Assembly: GCA_014925825.1 (NCBI GenBank)
Contig: JACGCK010000062.1
Location: forward strand, 1-64,000
Length of the DNA: 64,000 bases
Source of the DNA: Pholiota molesta
Taxonomy: Eukaryota > Basidiomycota > Agaricomycetes > Agaricales > Strophariaceae
Direction: 5' to 3'
The notes under the pieces are model-generated. The model saw nothing but the letters and a program-made list of their open reading frames with translations, searched no databases and was not told the DNA's origin. Position 1 is the first letter of the stretch. Each line of letters opens with the position of its first letter. The translations under genes and the position numbers were made by a program. Shown here piece by piece: positions 35,367-47,861 of this stretch.

Positions 35367-38300
35367 TCACTCGGGATTGACAAACAGGCCATTAGAACCC
35401 CAGCCAGCGTCAACAGCCTCTTTGAGCAGGAGATACTCGTCAGAGGAATTGTCGAGGTCAAGCTCCTCGTCCTGAGCGGCTCGTTCAAACGTTTGTTCAA
35501 GGACGCTCGAGTTCGAGAGGTTCATGGCGATCAGCTCTTCCCATGTGCATTCTTTGTAGGGGTAGCTGCCATATAAATCCGCGTCAGACTTATGAAAGAA
35601 AGCAAATCAGGACCTATGCATACCCCTGCCACTTGACGAGATAGTACACGCTCGTCCCCTTCCCACCAACGACTTTGCGGTGGCGGCCGACGAACGACTC
35701 AATAACGAAGGTCTGTTCTTCTGGTAGGACTTTTTTCTTCTTCGCCTTCGGACGTTGGCATTTAGGCCGACTGCAAGAGTTGCTCTCGAGTTTGTCGAAA
35801 TCGGGCTGAACCTTATGCGGGGATTCGGATTCTAATGAAATCCCATAATCGGAGGTATACATGAGGAAAAAATGCCAAATTATGCGAGGACAAGCCACTC
35901 ACCCTTACTGACGCAGATAGAAAACAGCCGAGAAGTAAAAAAAGATGATCAGGATCGACGACTTGCATGGATATGAGTCAACCACATACAGTAAGACGCC
36001 TGTTGCACATGGAGGGCACGTATACAATTCCGCGTCGTCCATGCTAGGATCATTAGGGCCAACCCCTACACATCCCAGATGATACCAGTTATCACATCTT
36101 GTCCGAACAAGTTGATCATCTATAAAGGTCGCTGAGGAAGAGCCACTCACAAATCGCATTTTATAAACTATGTAGAAATTTGATTATATATCAGCGACAA
36201 AGATGGAAAAGGCTCATTACTTCGATGCATACCTGATCGTAATCGGGCTTCTGAATTGTTGGCCACTTGACAGTGCGAACTTTCTGTTGGCCTCGAGGGA
36301 ATCTCATTGGAGTCTTTGGAAGTTCGACCTTTGTTTTCTTTGGAGATCGCGCTGGCTGTCCTCGAGCCTTGCCTTTCTCCTTCGCCTTTGGGAGAAGTTC
36401 TTGCTTAGTTCCTGTGGATTCACTTGCTTGATATCTTTTCGCAGGTTCGCTTTTTTGAGGGGGGGCTGCTCCTCCTCGTCGCTGTCTACTTCCTGATCGA
36501 GATTCTTGCGCTTTTTGACTCGCGTAACTGCAGCGCTGCGTCCTTTCTTTGCTAAAACCAAAAGACTCTTCTTCTTCACCGCAACAGTGCCGTTTTCGCT
36601 ATCAGCAACAGAGCCATCCTCGGTGGCAGCTTCAGATATTCCAGAAACCTTGCGCCTCTTTTTGAGAGGTATGATGGGTACGTCGTCATCTGCATCGAGC
36701 TTCGCAGAGTACTTCTTGAAATCGAAAGAGGAGTTCCCAACGTTATTGAGACCTTTCTCTGCATTATGTTCGGGCGGTGGAGTTTCGTTAGATAGGTCAG
36801 ACATAGGTGAGAGTTCCTTCGTAAGAATAGAAGCTGCTGGTAAAGCCTCATTAGGAGTAGGATTTGGCTGAGTTGCGACAATGGTAGACTGTTCAAGGCT
36901 TAGCTGCTCCTCTGCTTCAACTTCTGCAGCAATTGGGGTGCGAGGGACTGGACTGGTGTGGAATGGATCTCCAAAGCGTTCAACCTTGAGAACCCGGATT
37001 TCAGAAGGCTTGTTAATACCATTTTCCGTATCTGACTGCGGCGGGTTGACCTTTGGTCGATTGTCGACATCTTCATCATCGGAAGAGATTGAGATGATGC
37101 TCAGCGCTCGTTGGATTCGTTTTTTCTGGCCTTGATTCGCAACGACGGTTTTCTTGACTGGAGGTTTCTGCGGCGATGAATCCGAGATATAAATGAATTC
37201 TGGCTCGGTCGTCAGGCTGCGCCCATGTCCTGCGGAGCTTGTTTGCTTTTGTGTTACAAGTCGGTCTGGCAAGGCACCTAACTCCGTTTTGACTTGTAGA
37301 ATGACCTCGGGGCGCAACGTATCTTCGTCAACAGCAGAGATAGGTTCGACATTTGGGGATGCAGAATGAATACGTGGAGAAACGGGAGAGGGCGTTCGGA
37401 TGACATTTTCATCATGCTGAGGTGGTTGCTGTTTATCCGAGTCCTTAACCAAGGGAGACAAGACGCGCTCTATCGCAGCTTCGCCCGCGTGAATTGGTTC
37501 CACATGCTCTGTCACAGCGCCAGATTTATCCAGTACATCGTCCATTTCGAAACCGTCAGGCCAGAGCTCAGGTGGAGAGCAACTGGATGGTATAATGGGA
37601 GAGCATCTCGGTGTTGTGTCCTGGGCCTGGATAGATGAGAGGTCTGGTTCCAAGTCGTTCGGCGGTTCTTGACGATCTGGCTCTGCCGCTGAATGCTTAA
37701 CCGGAGAGGATGATACAATATCGTCCATCAGTAGGCTGTCCACCTGTTGTTCGTCTACGGTGGTGGTTGTTGTCTGAGATATAGGAAGCGCAACAGCAGT
37801 ATCAGTAGAAAGTACATATGTTGAAGCCAACGAAGGAGGTATCGTATCCTTAGGCTCTGTTGAAGTTGTCCGAATGGTATACGAAATAGATGGAGCGTTT
37901 TCCGATGTTAAAAGCTCTAACATCTCGATTGCAGGAGAAACGGGTGGAGGGCAATCCGTGGCGGGTAGAATGGGTGATAATTGCAGATCATGTTGAGGAG
38001 AAAGCTGAGGCTGAGGTCGGAAATCAGGCGGCGGTGTCAATGTACGATGGAACGTCTGTTCGGGCCCAGTCGCTAGTAACGGCGGAGAATCTGTGAATTC
38101 GGCCCCGTATTCTGGATCTGGTTCCGCAGATTTTTCAAGGACTTCGAGTGGAGGCAAAGGTGACGCCGCTGTGGGGGTGGAAGGTAGGGCCTTTTGCGAA
38201 TCTGAAGAAATCTGGACTTCCATCGAAACCTGCTTGGAGGTCACGTCTTCCATTGGGTCGTCGTGGCCTGCGCGATCTTCGTTCGTTGGCTGACTTTCAT

Positions 38301-41300
38301 TGATCGTTAAATCTTCCATCGACTGATCTGCCTGGATTGGTGTGGCCTCCACAGAAACCGATTTCTCTCCTTGCCCATTTTCAGTCTCAACGGTATCATC
38401 CAGCGTCTGGCCCACGACATCCTTATCTGCTTGGAATCCAGTAGTGTCGAGCTCTTCCTGCTTCGTTGCCCTTGAATCCATTTTCGACGACCCAAGCCCC
38501 GCACCCGCATAGACATAGGGGTGACCAAGTGCCTGCTGACGCAGTGCCGCAACTGTGCCTTCTAGAGGACTCGGTAGTGTATATGACCTGCTCAAAAATG
38601 GGGACGTCGTTGGCGTTTCTGGGCGACGCGGTGGTGATACGGGCGGGTCCATCAGGACGACCGTCGACTTTTGAGCCGAGCCTGTCATATCAAGATTAAC
38701 ACTGTACGGCTTCTGCGGGCTCGTAGCTTGTGCGTGCAGCAATCCTTTCACTGCGCGCGCCGCGATTTGCTCCGCTGGTTCATCGTCGATCTCTTCTTCC
38801 TTCAGCGTGCTGCGAGAGGGTCGTATAGGAGTCTGCGAGATATTCTTGTCTTTGTTCTTGTCTTTGAAAGCAGACGGTGGAAGCCTGATCACCAACGATG
38901 AACTTGCGCTCGGATTCGCACTTGCACTCGCATTCGGAGTTAGCGGACCAGGACCAGCAACACCTGGATCAAGACTATAAGGCCTCTGCGGGGTAACTGC
39001 TTGGGCATCCAGAAGGCCTTGAACGGCGCGTTCAGCAAGGTTCGTGACTGGGCTTATATTCGCCTCCTGCGAGTAAACGACCTCCTCCACTTTCGCTTTC
39101 CGTGGCTCTGCTAGCAAGGAGTGCGTTCTCGGTGTTCTGGTCGGAGTGCGCGGAGCTATAGAAGCTCTTCCGTCGAGCGGAGTAGACGTTCCAGCCTGAG
39201 GACGGGACGACGATCGCAAGAGGCGTCCTGGGTGGCTAGGTGTTGAAGATATAGGCCCTTGGCCAAAATCGGAGGAAAGCGACTTGGAGATGGGCGAGCT
39301 ATGAGTCCAGTCTCTCACGGGAGAGAATCCAAACTTCGATCCCGTTCCAAATCCTGTTGTAATTGGAGAACGCGACTTCGACGACGGGTGTGGCCCTGAT
39401 TGTGGATCAGATGCCGTTGGAATATCCGGATGAGCTATTGGCGAAGCGGCCGTGAAAGCGCCAGCGGGCTCCGACATCATCGAGGAACCTATGCGAGTCG
39501 GTGTAGTCACATTGACAGCCCGGTACTGGATGGGCTTGATCTTGATTTTGAGTGAGGCGGGGGGTCCGCCTTCATTTGCGAGTGTTGAGCCAGAAGCGGA
39601 AGGCGTATGTTTCTGGGGTGTGGTATGGAGTGGCATGGCGGTAGCATCTTTTGACAATTGAATGGAGTCAGAACTCAGAGCGTCTGTTAAAGTGGGATGG
39701 GTAGGGGTGGAGCCGGAGCCGCAGATCGCAGTGTCCTGCAGGACAATAGCTGACGTATCGTCAACTGGAAAACATATTACAGATCAGATAAGATAAGATT
39801 GTTGAGAAAACGAGAGAAATAAAGAAAGAAAACCGAGAACATGAAGAATGGACTGCAAAGGAGTTGAAGAAAAAAAACATACCCAATGTCTTTTCCGTAT
39901 GATTTTTCCTCTTACTTTTTCGCCTAGGATCGAGATTGGGACGCGAGCCAAACACATCAACGTCCATCGCTACTGTCTCCAGTCCTGTCTCTCCACCTTC
40001 TTCGGCAACTGCGTCTTCGGCAACGCACTGGACAATGGCATCCTTGCTCAAAACTTCCTTCTGCTTCTCCACATTTTCGCCACTGACAAGCGTTTTGACG
40101 AGCTCCAATAACCGGACTCTAGCACTGCCCGTAGCATGTATGCGCACCAAAGGACCTTCGGCACCGTTCTCATCGTGGACAGAGATGGTAGGGTTTCCGG
40201 TTTTCGTTGAGGTTATCGTGGAAGTGGCACCAGGGTCGTCCACTGCGCTATACAAAGTCGAGGTCGAAGTAGACGATATTGGGGGTGGATCGCTAAGATG
40301 GATATCGATGCTGTCGCGTGTCGCAGTCGAAGCGTTGGAGCTTAAAGTTGACAATGAACGTGTTTGCGGTTGGGTGGGTATGGGTTGAGCTACTGATACA
40401 GGGCTCGGCGAAGTCATGGCAGCAACGCGTGCAGGAGGCAACTCGGATGGCGGCAGGACTGCAATAGAGATAGAGAATGTTAGGCTGCTGTATTGAACCG
40501 GACCAAATGGAATGACAGATGGCCGGAGGAAATTCCGACATCGGCGACGACCATAAGCGCCCAGTAAATTCAAAAACAGAAGCGCCCGTGGAAACCACAT
40601 ATAAAAGAGAGGTCACTCACCCGTTTCCGCAGCAACCTCACTCCTTCTCCTCTCTCCATCAAGATTCTGGCTTTCCAATCGCAAAGCAGCTTCTCGATCC
40701 TTCATCTTCTCGCACCACGCCGCCATTGTCCGTTGCATCTTCTCCATGCTCTCGAGGCGCTCTATCACGCTCCGCCCTCTGGATCTCGGCTCCAAGTCTG
40801 GTTGTGCGATATCTTCGCAAGATTCTTCGCTCTGCGGCTGCCAGCCTCTCAACCCTGGCTTGGGCGTTGAAGCCGATCCGACTACAGAGGGAGAGACAGA
40901 CTCGCTTGGATCGAGTATATTACTGCCGAGTGCGCCGTCAAGGAACATTTGCACATCTATGCCTCTATCTGCCTCATCGTCAATATGCAGGTTGAACAAA
41001 CCACAAAAATTAACACCACTTACCCACTTGGCCCACAGGAGCGGCAGTAGCGTCTACGATGCCCAGCACCTCCCTGATTTCCGCTGTGGCCCTCTTCATT
41101 TCTCCCACAGGCTGGGCGAGGAGCGCGAGGTACCGCATAATTTTGTTCTGGCCATCCGCCAAGTTCTGCGTCTCAGTCTCCGACTTCTGTCTCTCCTCGT
41201 CCTCCGCCTTCTGTCTCTCCTCGGCTTCCGCCTTCTGTCTCTCCTTGGCTTCCGCTTTCTGTCTCTCCTCGTCCTCCGCCTTCTGTCTCTCTTTTTCCTC

Positions 41301-42890
41301 CGCCTGTTGTTTCTGCTTCCGATCAACCTCAATCGCACTCTGCATAATCCCTAGACGTTCATCCAACTTGGCGTAGCGCTCACAAGCAGCATCTTCCATG
41401 CGTTCGAGCCGGGTGATGATGGTTTGAAGCAGATTCTCTACGAGGGCGTCCGTGCGCGGCTCAGGCTGGGACGGAGGTGGCACTTGCTGTTGCTGCAATT
41501 CCGGACCACTTTGGGAAGGTAGACATGTAGAGAGAGGCTCCGTAGGGGATGGGCCGTTTTTGGAGGGTGAGGCAATCACATCTCCCTGAATTGGGTGTTT
41601 TTGAGAAAATTGCATGCTTGGGAGATGGGCGCCAAAGACATGTAATGTTAACGCTTGCTTCGGAAGTGGTGGTTGAGGACATGACGCCCAGAGACAAGAC
41701 CAATTGTTTGAATCTGCCGAAGCCAAATGGGCAAGCACATGATCGGAAAAATCTGTATCAGATGCGAATGCTTGTGTTGGACATCGACCGCGATCCCATT
41801 CGCAACGATGTGTCTTTTTGGTCGCGGATGCTTTGCGTCTATCAAGGCCTTGTATGACGTATCTTTGGGGATGACCTTCTGAAACCATGATTCTTGCTTG
41901 TGGAAAAACCTCCGGGATGCTGCTTATCCCGTCTAATGCATCAAGGAGAGGGCGCGTTTTAATAAAGGGGGTGAAGGTGTTTTGATAAAGGTTCCAGAAA
42001 GCGGTCTGTTTTATTTCTCCTTCCGCTTTGTAAACGAACATGGCTTTCATCCTTCGAAATTTTTAGTTTTTAGCGATATCAGTATTGATCGCACGTACCA
42101 TTCGTTGTATCGTTGGGGCTCTGGTTTTGCGCCAAGTTCATCCAGCTCTTCCTTGGTAAGTTCATAGTCTGGCGTGGGTTGTGAAACAGACGGTGGTGGA
42201 TGTGGAGATTGTTGCTCTGGCTTCGATACCTGTGCCTGCTGTTCGATCGGGACATTAGGCGAACACGAACTACCCTTGTTGGGCGTGCGTAGCAATCCCA
42301 TTCGTGAAGGCAGTTGGGGCTTCTGAGGGGAAGGAGTGCCGGTGGTATTGCATTCCCGAATAGGATGTGTGGGCGTGGAAGGTGGATGAGCATTAGGGTT
42401 GCCGCTGGAAGTGGGTGCAGGAATATGATCCGGCGGTCTGCTGGGTCCGGGATCTGGGGGTTGTTGGACCTGGTCAAGCTTGCGCTTTTTGGGTGGTTGC
42501 TGTTCAATGTGCTCTCGCGGGGGAAGTTGTGGCGGGCGCTTCGGGGACCTGACTGCATGATTGGGGTCCGTCGACCCAGCTGCGACTGCATGGTGGAGTC
42601 TGTCGGCCCAGCTGCGCCTGCCTAACTGAGTCCGGAATGCGCAGCTGCGTTCCTTCCCTGCGTTCAACCTTAGTAAGTCGATTGAAATTGAATGGAGTGG
42701 TTCCAGCATTTTTGGACGGCTCGCGGTGGAAGGCGAGGGCCTCGGGAGCCTTGCTTTGAACCGAGTTTGCACGACGAGGCTCAGGTTGCACATGCAGTTG
42801 CCCTTGTGCGGGAACAGGGACAGCAGGTGCGGAGGTTCGTGCCTCTGCGACCGCATCGGATTGCGGGGGGTACTTCGATTCAGATTGAGG
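35367..42890 (-). CDS. Giant chromatin protein: RFX-like + zinc fingers + coiled coil + PHD + chromodomain
   Basis: A chain of exons splices in frame: about 42890-42549, 42499-42099, 42051-41025, 40969-40621, 40458-39883, 39764-36233, 36167-36151, 36097-35990, 35907-35903 (5-nt exon), 35831-35624, 35565-35367. In order: Pro-rich N-terminus with KKRK; an RFX-like winged-helix region (NEWMKAMFVY...YVIQGLDRRK) as in ARID/RSC9-type remodelling subunits; Cys/His fingers (CEWDRGRC, CLWASC); a coiled coil with ERQKAE repeats; a long disordered middle with two copies of an AVxGLLxAQAxxPQxPYS motif; a PHD finger (FIKCDLCDNWYHLGC...CPPC); a chromodomain (YYLVKWQGYPYKECTWEEL). A reader of methylated histone tails in a remodelling complex is likely. 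The 5' end is not resolved, no ARID is seen, and it could be two genes. One frame problem lies at about 36370-36465. Confidence 0.72.
36368..36465 (-). other. Frame switch in the chromatin gene: small intron or missing base
   Basis: The large exon's frame ends at a stop just before the PHD exons, while another frame leads correctly into the PHD finger. Either a 56-bp intron (gtgaat at 36423 to caag at 36368) or one base change in the C7 run (36459-36465, minus strand) reconciles them. Confidence 0.6.
41155..41310 (-). repeat. 30-bp coding repeats (Glu/Arg/Gln/Lys coiled coil)
   Basis: Tandem copies of a unit reading tctgtctctcctcggcttcc on the plus strand encode ERQKAEAEE/ERQKAEDEE on the minus strand. 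A charged single helix or coiled coil, probably length-variable. Confidence 0.75.
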
Positions 42891-42899
42891 CGATGGCGA

Positions 42900-44334
42900 T
42901 GCATATCAGATGTAAAGAAATAATATCTCAGATACTGTTTTCAGTTGCCTGGTAAGCACTAGACCATGACCCGAGAACAAAACACAGACGAACCAAAACG
43001 AGGAACCCAAAGCAAAATGGAGAAAAGCGGATGTCTCGATCCAGGCCGCCTTCACACGCGTGTCTTCTATGAGTATCTTCACACAAATAACACGAGGATG
43101 ACGAATGGATGGTGATTGTAGATTCCTCTCCGCACAGAGGTAGAGAAGGAGAGCAGGTCTACGAACAAGCTAGGGTCGCCGCGCCATGGCTTCGTGGGCG
43201 TGTCGTGCAGGGATGAAAGGGAACAAGTGGTGATCCAGAACAAATATACCCACACAACGCGTACATAGGTACAAGCTCATTAGTGGCGCGTATGCCCAGT
43301 ACTTTGCGCGTTTACTCTGGCATAATACAGCTTGCGAGCTGCTCAAATTTGCAGTCGCTCCGATTCTTCTTCTTGTGTTCTTCTCCGGCTCTTGCTGCTC
43401 GTGAACCTCGAAAACTCAATGAGAAATTAAAGATTAACTGCTACATAACTGATTGTATAATAAGTATGATCTCCTCTATTTCGTCTCAAGTGGTATGCAG
43501 GCTCTCAAAGGCCGATTTTGAGCTACAAGCTCTAAGTGTCTTTTTTCTATCATATCTTGGTTTTTATTCTGACTTTTGCAAATGGGACGGCGTTCATCCT
43601 CCGAGCCATCCACGTCCGACATCATCGGCTGCAGGTTCCATCCCATTGAGCGCTTTGCGCACTGGGCTCGCCTTATGGTCTATTGAGTATTGTTTAGTGT
43701 CATAAAATTCAAACAGCAGGTTCGGAAGCTTATTGATTAATTAAATTTGACAACTTATAGCAAGTTGCTGAGTTTGATTTCTTCTTCATTGGAAGGTCAA
43801 TAAAGCTTTCAGCACTACTTAGAACGAACTGGTATAATTGAAGAGCAAATAGGGCACTCAAGCTGGTCTCCAACTTTTTGACCGTAAATCAACCTACGGC
43901 AACCCGCTGACGTTGCTCTTCAACCAGAACCCTGCCTAAATTACCTTCGCAGCCAAGCCAATCGAAGGCGGCTTGACAAAAGCAAATGAATGGCAACCCA
44001 GCCATCGCAAAATTTAAAACATTTATTGCGACCTCAAGAAGAGCCAGAAAACACACTACGACCATGAGCAAGGTCAATAAAGGGTTATAATAAGCACATC
44101 CTTACAACGGTTGCCCAGCGCCCAACATAGCAACCCTGCATTTTGCGCTATCGCTTGGTCCAAATTGTATGCTACTAACGCAAAATGGTTAGGTCGCTCC
44201 ACTCGATTATGTACTTAACGCCATTTCACCGACCCTCACCGACCTCAGTATAAAATGGGCGTAAGAAATTTCTATTTCGTCTTTCCACCTCGCTATATTT
44301 TCATCAAAGAGCCCTGTTCTGCGCCCCTCGTAAC
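42900..44334. other. Intergenic / 5' region of the chromatin gene
   Basis: Undiscovered 5' exons of the chromatin gene may lie in 42900-43250. The region 43280-44240 holds only unsupported frames and is AT-rich. A TATAAAA motif occurs at about 44250. Confidence 0.4.
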
Positions 44335-44471
44335 ATGAAGACTGAGCAAGTCAATCGACTTCTCGTAAGTTTATTTTAAACTAGGTGCTGCAGCTTCACA
44401 AAAATTTAATATTTCACCCACTGTAGCGCAACAAGGTGAATGGTGGAGAACATGGGATAAATTTGCGTTAG
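44335..44471 (+). CDS. Possible 24-residue peptide gene with one intron
   Basis: ATG at 44335 follows a TATAAAA about 85 bp upstream. Ten codons (MKTEQVNRLL), a strong donor gtaagt at 44365, an acceptor ctgtag, then 14 codons to TAG at 44469-44471. Too short for family assignment. Could be the 5' part of an untranslated RNA. Confidence 0.2.
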
Positions 44472-44852
44472 TTGAGAATGTGAGAGGTCTTGGGAGGTCG
44501 AGAGTGTGATGTATTGAATGGGTCGGTATATGGGGAGGAGAAAAGGTGCGCATGGGTCTCTTCATGAATAATGTGGCATATCGTTCATCCCTTCCACATG
44601 AGTTTCTTATTTATTCTTCGACCTTCGACTACTTATAGTCTAGCGACATTGAAAGAAAATTTGCCTCCCAAAATCTGGGGCTGCACATCGTTCTAATTTT
44701 CAAGTCAACTAGATCTATAGACTAGCGCTCGACAAATGCGCGCACACAACGCGTCCACAAGTCCAAACTAATTATCACAAGCTGATGGAGAACTCGTGAT
44801 TGGCAATCGAGCGCTATCTCCCCCGGTATAAGGAATCCCCAGAACCATCAGC

Positions 44853-46823
44853 ATGCCTACGTCCACCAACCTGCAAGGTATGTCTTCCGTATCATCGACT
44901 TGCTCCGCGATGTCACGATGGTGCAGCATCCGCCGTTTCCAAAATCGGTATCATCGGCGCGGGCCCAGCAGGTCTTGCAGCGTTGAAGACAGTGCTGGAT
45001 AGTCCACAATACAAAGCGGGTCAATGGATCCCAACAGCATTCGAGGCGCGAGAAATATAGGTGGCGTATGGTGAGCATACAAAACCTTCACTCATCCAAC
45101 ACCCATTCTAATCTCTAAAGGCTGCCCTCCGATCCCCTGTCTAAATCTGAGGCGACGAGCCCAGATGGCGGCGCAGTACCGCCCACACCGCTATACGACT
45201 CCCTAACCACTAATCTGCCCCACCCCATCATGGCGTTCTCGTCCTACTCTTTCCCGCAGAGACGCCCCTCTTCCCGCGCGCCGCAGCCGTATGCGCCTAC
45301 CTCGCCGATTACGCGGCGCACTTCCATCTGGCCCCGCACATCCGTCTCAACACGCGCGTGCAGAGCGTCGGCTGGGATCAAACGAAGAAGAAATGGGCTG
45401 TCGAGGTCCGTTCTCGATCTGCAACTGCTGCGCCCCAGCAAGAGCGCTACGAATTTGACATGGTGCTGATATGTAACGGACACCACAATGTGCCGCGCTA
45501 CCCCCCGATCCCGGGGTTGCAGTCCTGGCTCGACGCGCGCGTCGCGTCGCACTCTATTTTCTATCGCAATCCTACTGCCTCTATCCCGGTGTCTGATCTC
45601 GCGCATGCGACGATCCTCGTTGTCGGCGGTGGCCCTAGTGGCCAGGATGTGACGAGCGATCTGCTAGGCGTGGCGGGGAAGATTATATTCTCGTCCTCAG
45701 CCAACGCATCTGTCCCGCCGACGCCGTCCAAGGAGAACGCGCCGTCGACTTCTGTCATTAATAAACCTCGCACAATCAACTTTGATCCAGACCATAGTAC
45801 TGTGGTTTTCGCCGATGGGACAAAGGAAAAGGTGGACTACTGCATTCTAGCGACGGGCTACGAAGTCGACTTTCCCTTCTTCGATCAGCATCCCCAGCGC
45901 AATGATCCATCCAAATTTCACCTCCCAAAATCGCTCTCTAGTAAGATTGATCTCGATTCGAAGCAACTAACTAACTCGACATGGAGCGTCGCGCCTCTCG
46001 CGCGGCAGATATTCCCTTTCCCCGGATTCTTTTCGCCGAGCCTGCTTCATTTGCAAAACTTCAGCGCGCCTCCATCGACATCGATTGCCTTCCTGGGCCT
46101 GCTTGTCCGCGTCGCGCCGCTGCCGCTCGTCGAATGCCAAGCGCGCGCTGCCCTAGCGGCATTCGCCTACTCCTCCGCCATGGATTCAGACGGACGGTGG
46201 GAGAAGGAAGAACAAGAGCTACGAAGGCGAAAAGAATATTAAAAGAAGATTCAACCAGGAGCAGTTCCCCAGCGACGCGAACGACGCGACAGATGACCAC
46301 GCCCGGAAAGCCCGCTCGAAGCATACATCTCCCACCAGTGGCAGCGCTTCGGAGACGCGGAGCAGTTCGACTATCGCGACGCGCTCGACGTCCTCGCACA
46401 CACGCTCCCCCTCCATCCCCATGCAGCAACGGCACCACCGCCACCCCCGCACCAGACGAAGCCTGGGAACGCGCGCTCTACGCGCAGAAGGGGCCTCTGC
46501 GCGCCGCATGGCGCGCGCTCGAAGCCTCTGGCGAGGCCGCGCGCTGGCTGGAGGGCGTTGGGAAGGGAGGCTCCAAGGGGCCCAACGGGGAGCTGCGCAC
46601 GCCCGAGGAGGAATGGGTGGACCTGATGTGGCGTTTCTGGATGGTGGGATGGGAGGTAATCGATGGGGCTGGACGAAGGACGTGGGGGTCGTCAGGGTGG
46701 GCCTGGGAACGCGAGCGTCTGCGGATAGGTAGGATGGGGATGGGGGATGTCGGGATAGAGGAACTCTGTGTTGGTAGGTGCGGTTCCTCGGAAAAGGGGA
46801 ATCACGGTGATCTGGTCAGGTAA
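44853..46823 (+). pseudogene. Flavin-containing monooxygenase with several frame breaks
   Basis: Exon 1 (MPTSTNLQ) and an intron at 44878-44927 lead to the FAD-binding motif IGIIGAGPAGLAALK. The frame then breaks at 45053-45060, where FEARE is followed by a stop although the next frame gives IGGVWLPSDP. A second one-base loss at about 45256 precedes the segment TPLFPRAAAVCAYLADYA. The NADP motif VVGGGPSGQDV (about 45621) and ILATGYEVDFPFF are present. After RRRKEY-stop (46242) the conserved C-terminal text EAYISHQWQRFGDAEQFDYR sits in another frame, and a last segment (WERALYAQKGPLRAAW) in a third. FMOs oxidise N or S atoms with NADPH and FAD. Decay or missing bases are both possible. Confidence 0.8.
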
Positions 46824-47861
46824 GGAACGCTGCATACGGGTCATTACACCCCACGACGGCCATGGCCCATGTGGTTGCAATTGCGTTCTTCGGTTCCAAG
46901 TTAAGCGCCGGGGTCAGTGCTTATGTGCCCACGCAGAATCGGGCCTGCATTCTTCAATTAGCGCCTACCAGGTCCCTCCACATGCCCAGGCCTCTTTTCA
47001 TCACGGGGAATATCGAGAAATATTTTGGATATTCCAATTGGTGATGGACATCTTCCAGGGGATGCTTTGTTCTTACGGAACGCCTTATGTACTGCAACAT
47101 ATCACATTCACAGCAACGCAGGTACTTACATTTCGTTTCGGGCTCTAGGCTTAACCTTTGAACATCAACGCTGATCGCTGCGCTTCGACCCTTTCTTTGT
47201 ATTGCTGGCAAGGACATGTTGACCACTGACAACGCATATCATAAAATCTGAATGGTGAAATTTTTTCCATTTATAAGATACGGAAGTATGCATCTATTCA
47301 GATGTTAAGTTTCAAGGTATCGTGGGATAAGGTGTCTGAAACTGCGGACAGCTGAGTGTTCAAATCTATTCACATGTAAATTCTTATTCGGACTGAATAA
47401 TTTCTTTCAAAACAACATCTGACCGAGGACCGGATTCGTGTGAGAAGTCAAGTAAAGAATTGTACCGCTTCGCAAATTTCCAAGATTCAATCCACATCAA
47501 AGCCTACATTCAGGCGTCGGACTTCTGGAACTTGGAAAGCCAGCGAGCGCTCATCTGATCGTGTAATTATTGCGTCAGTTGTCGGAAATATGCGAAGTGT
47601 CGTCGGTGAGAATGACGAGAAGACAAAATATACAGTGTTCATATATATTGGGAAGCGTGGATCAGAACGCCTCAATAAGTTCATCTGCATTGCACGATGC
47701 GGCGGCGATGCCAGGCTTCGACACGAAGCTCCCTTAGATACTGGGGTTGGAAAGCCGATAAAGATTTACATTATAGTAGTAACCTAGGTAAAATAAATAC
47801 ATCTGATAGTAAACAAGTGAATATGGTTCAGAATTAAAGGAATGTGGTGGAAGCAACGGAT
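46824..47861. other. Intergenic between the FMO and second P450
   Basis: No gene supported. Frames at 46768-47148 and 47440-47787 have no splice or family support. Both neighbours end here (convergent). Confidence 0.45.
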
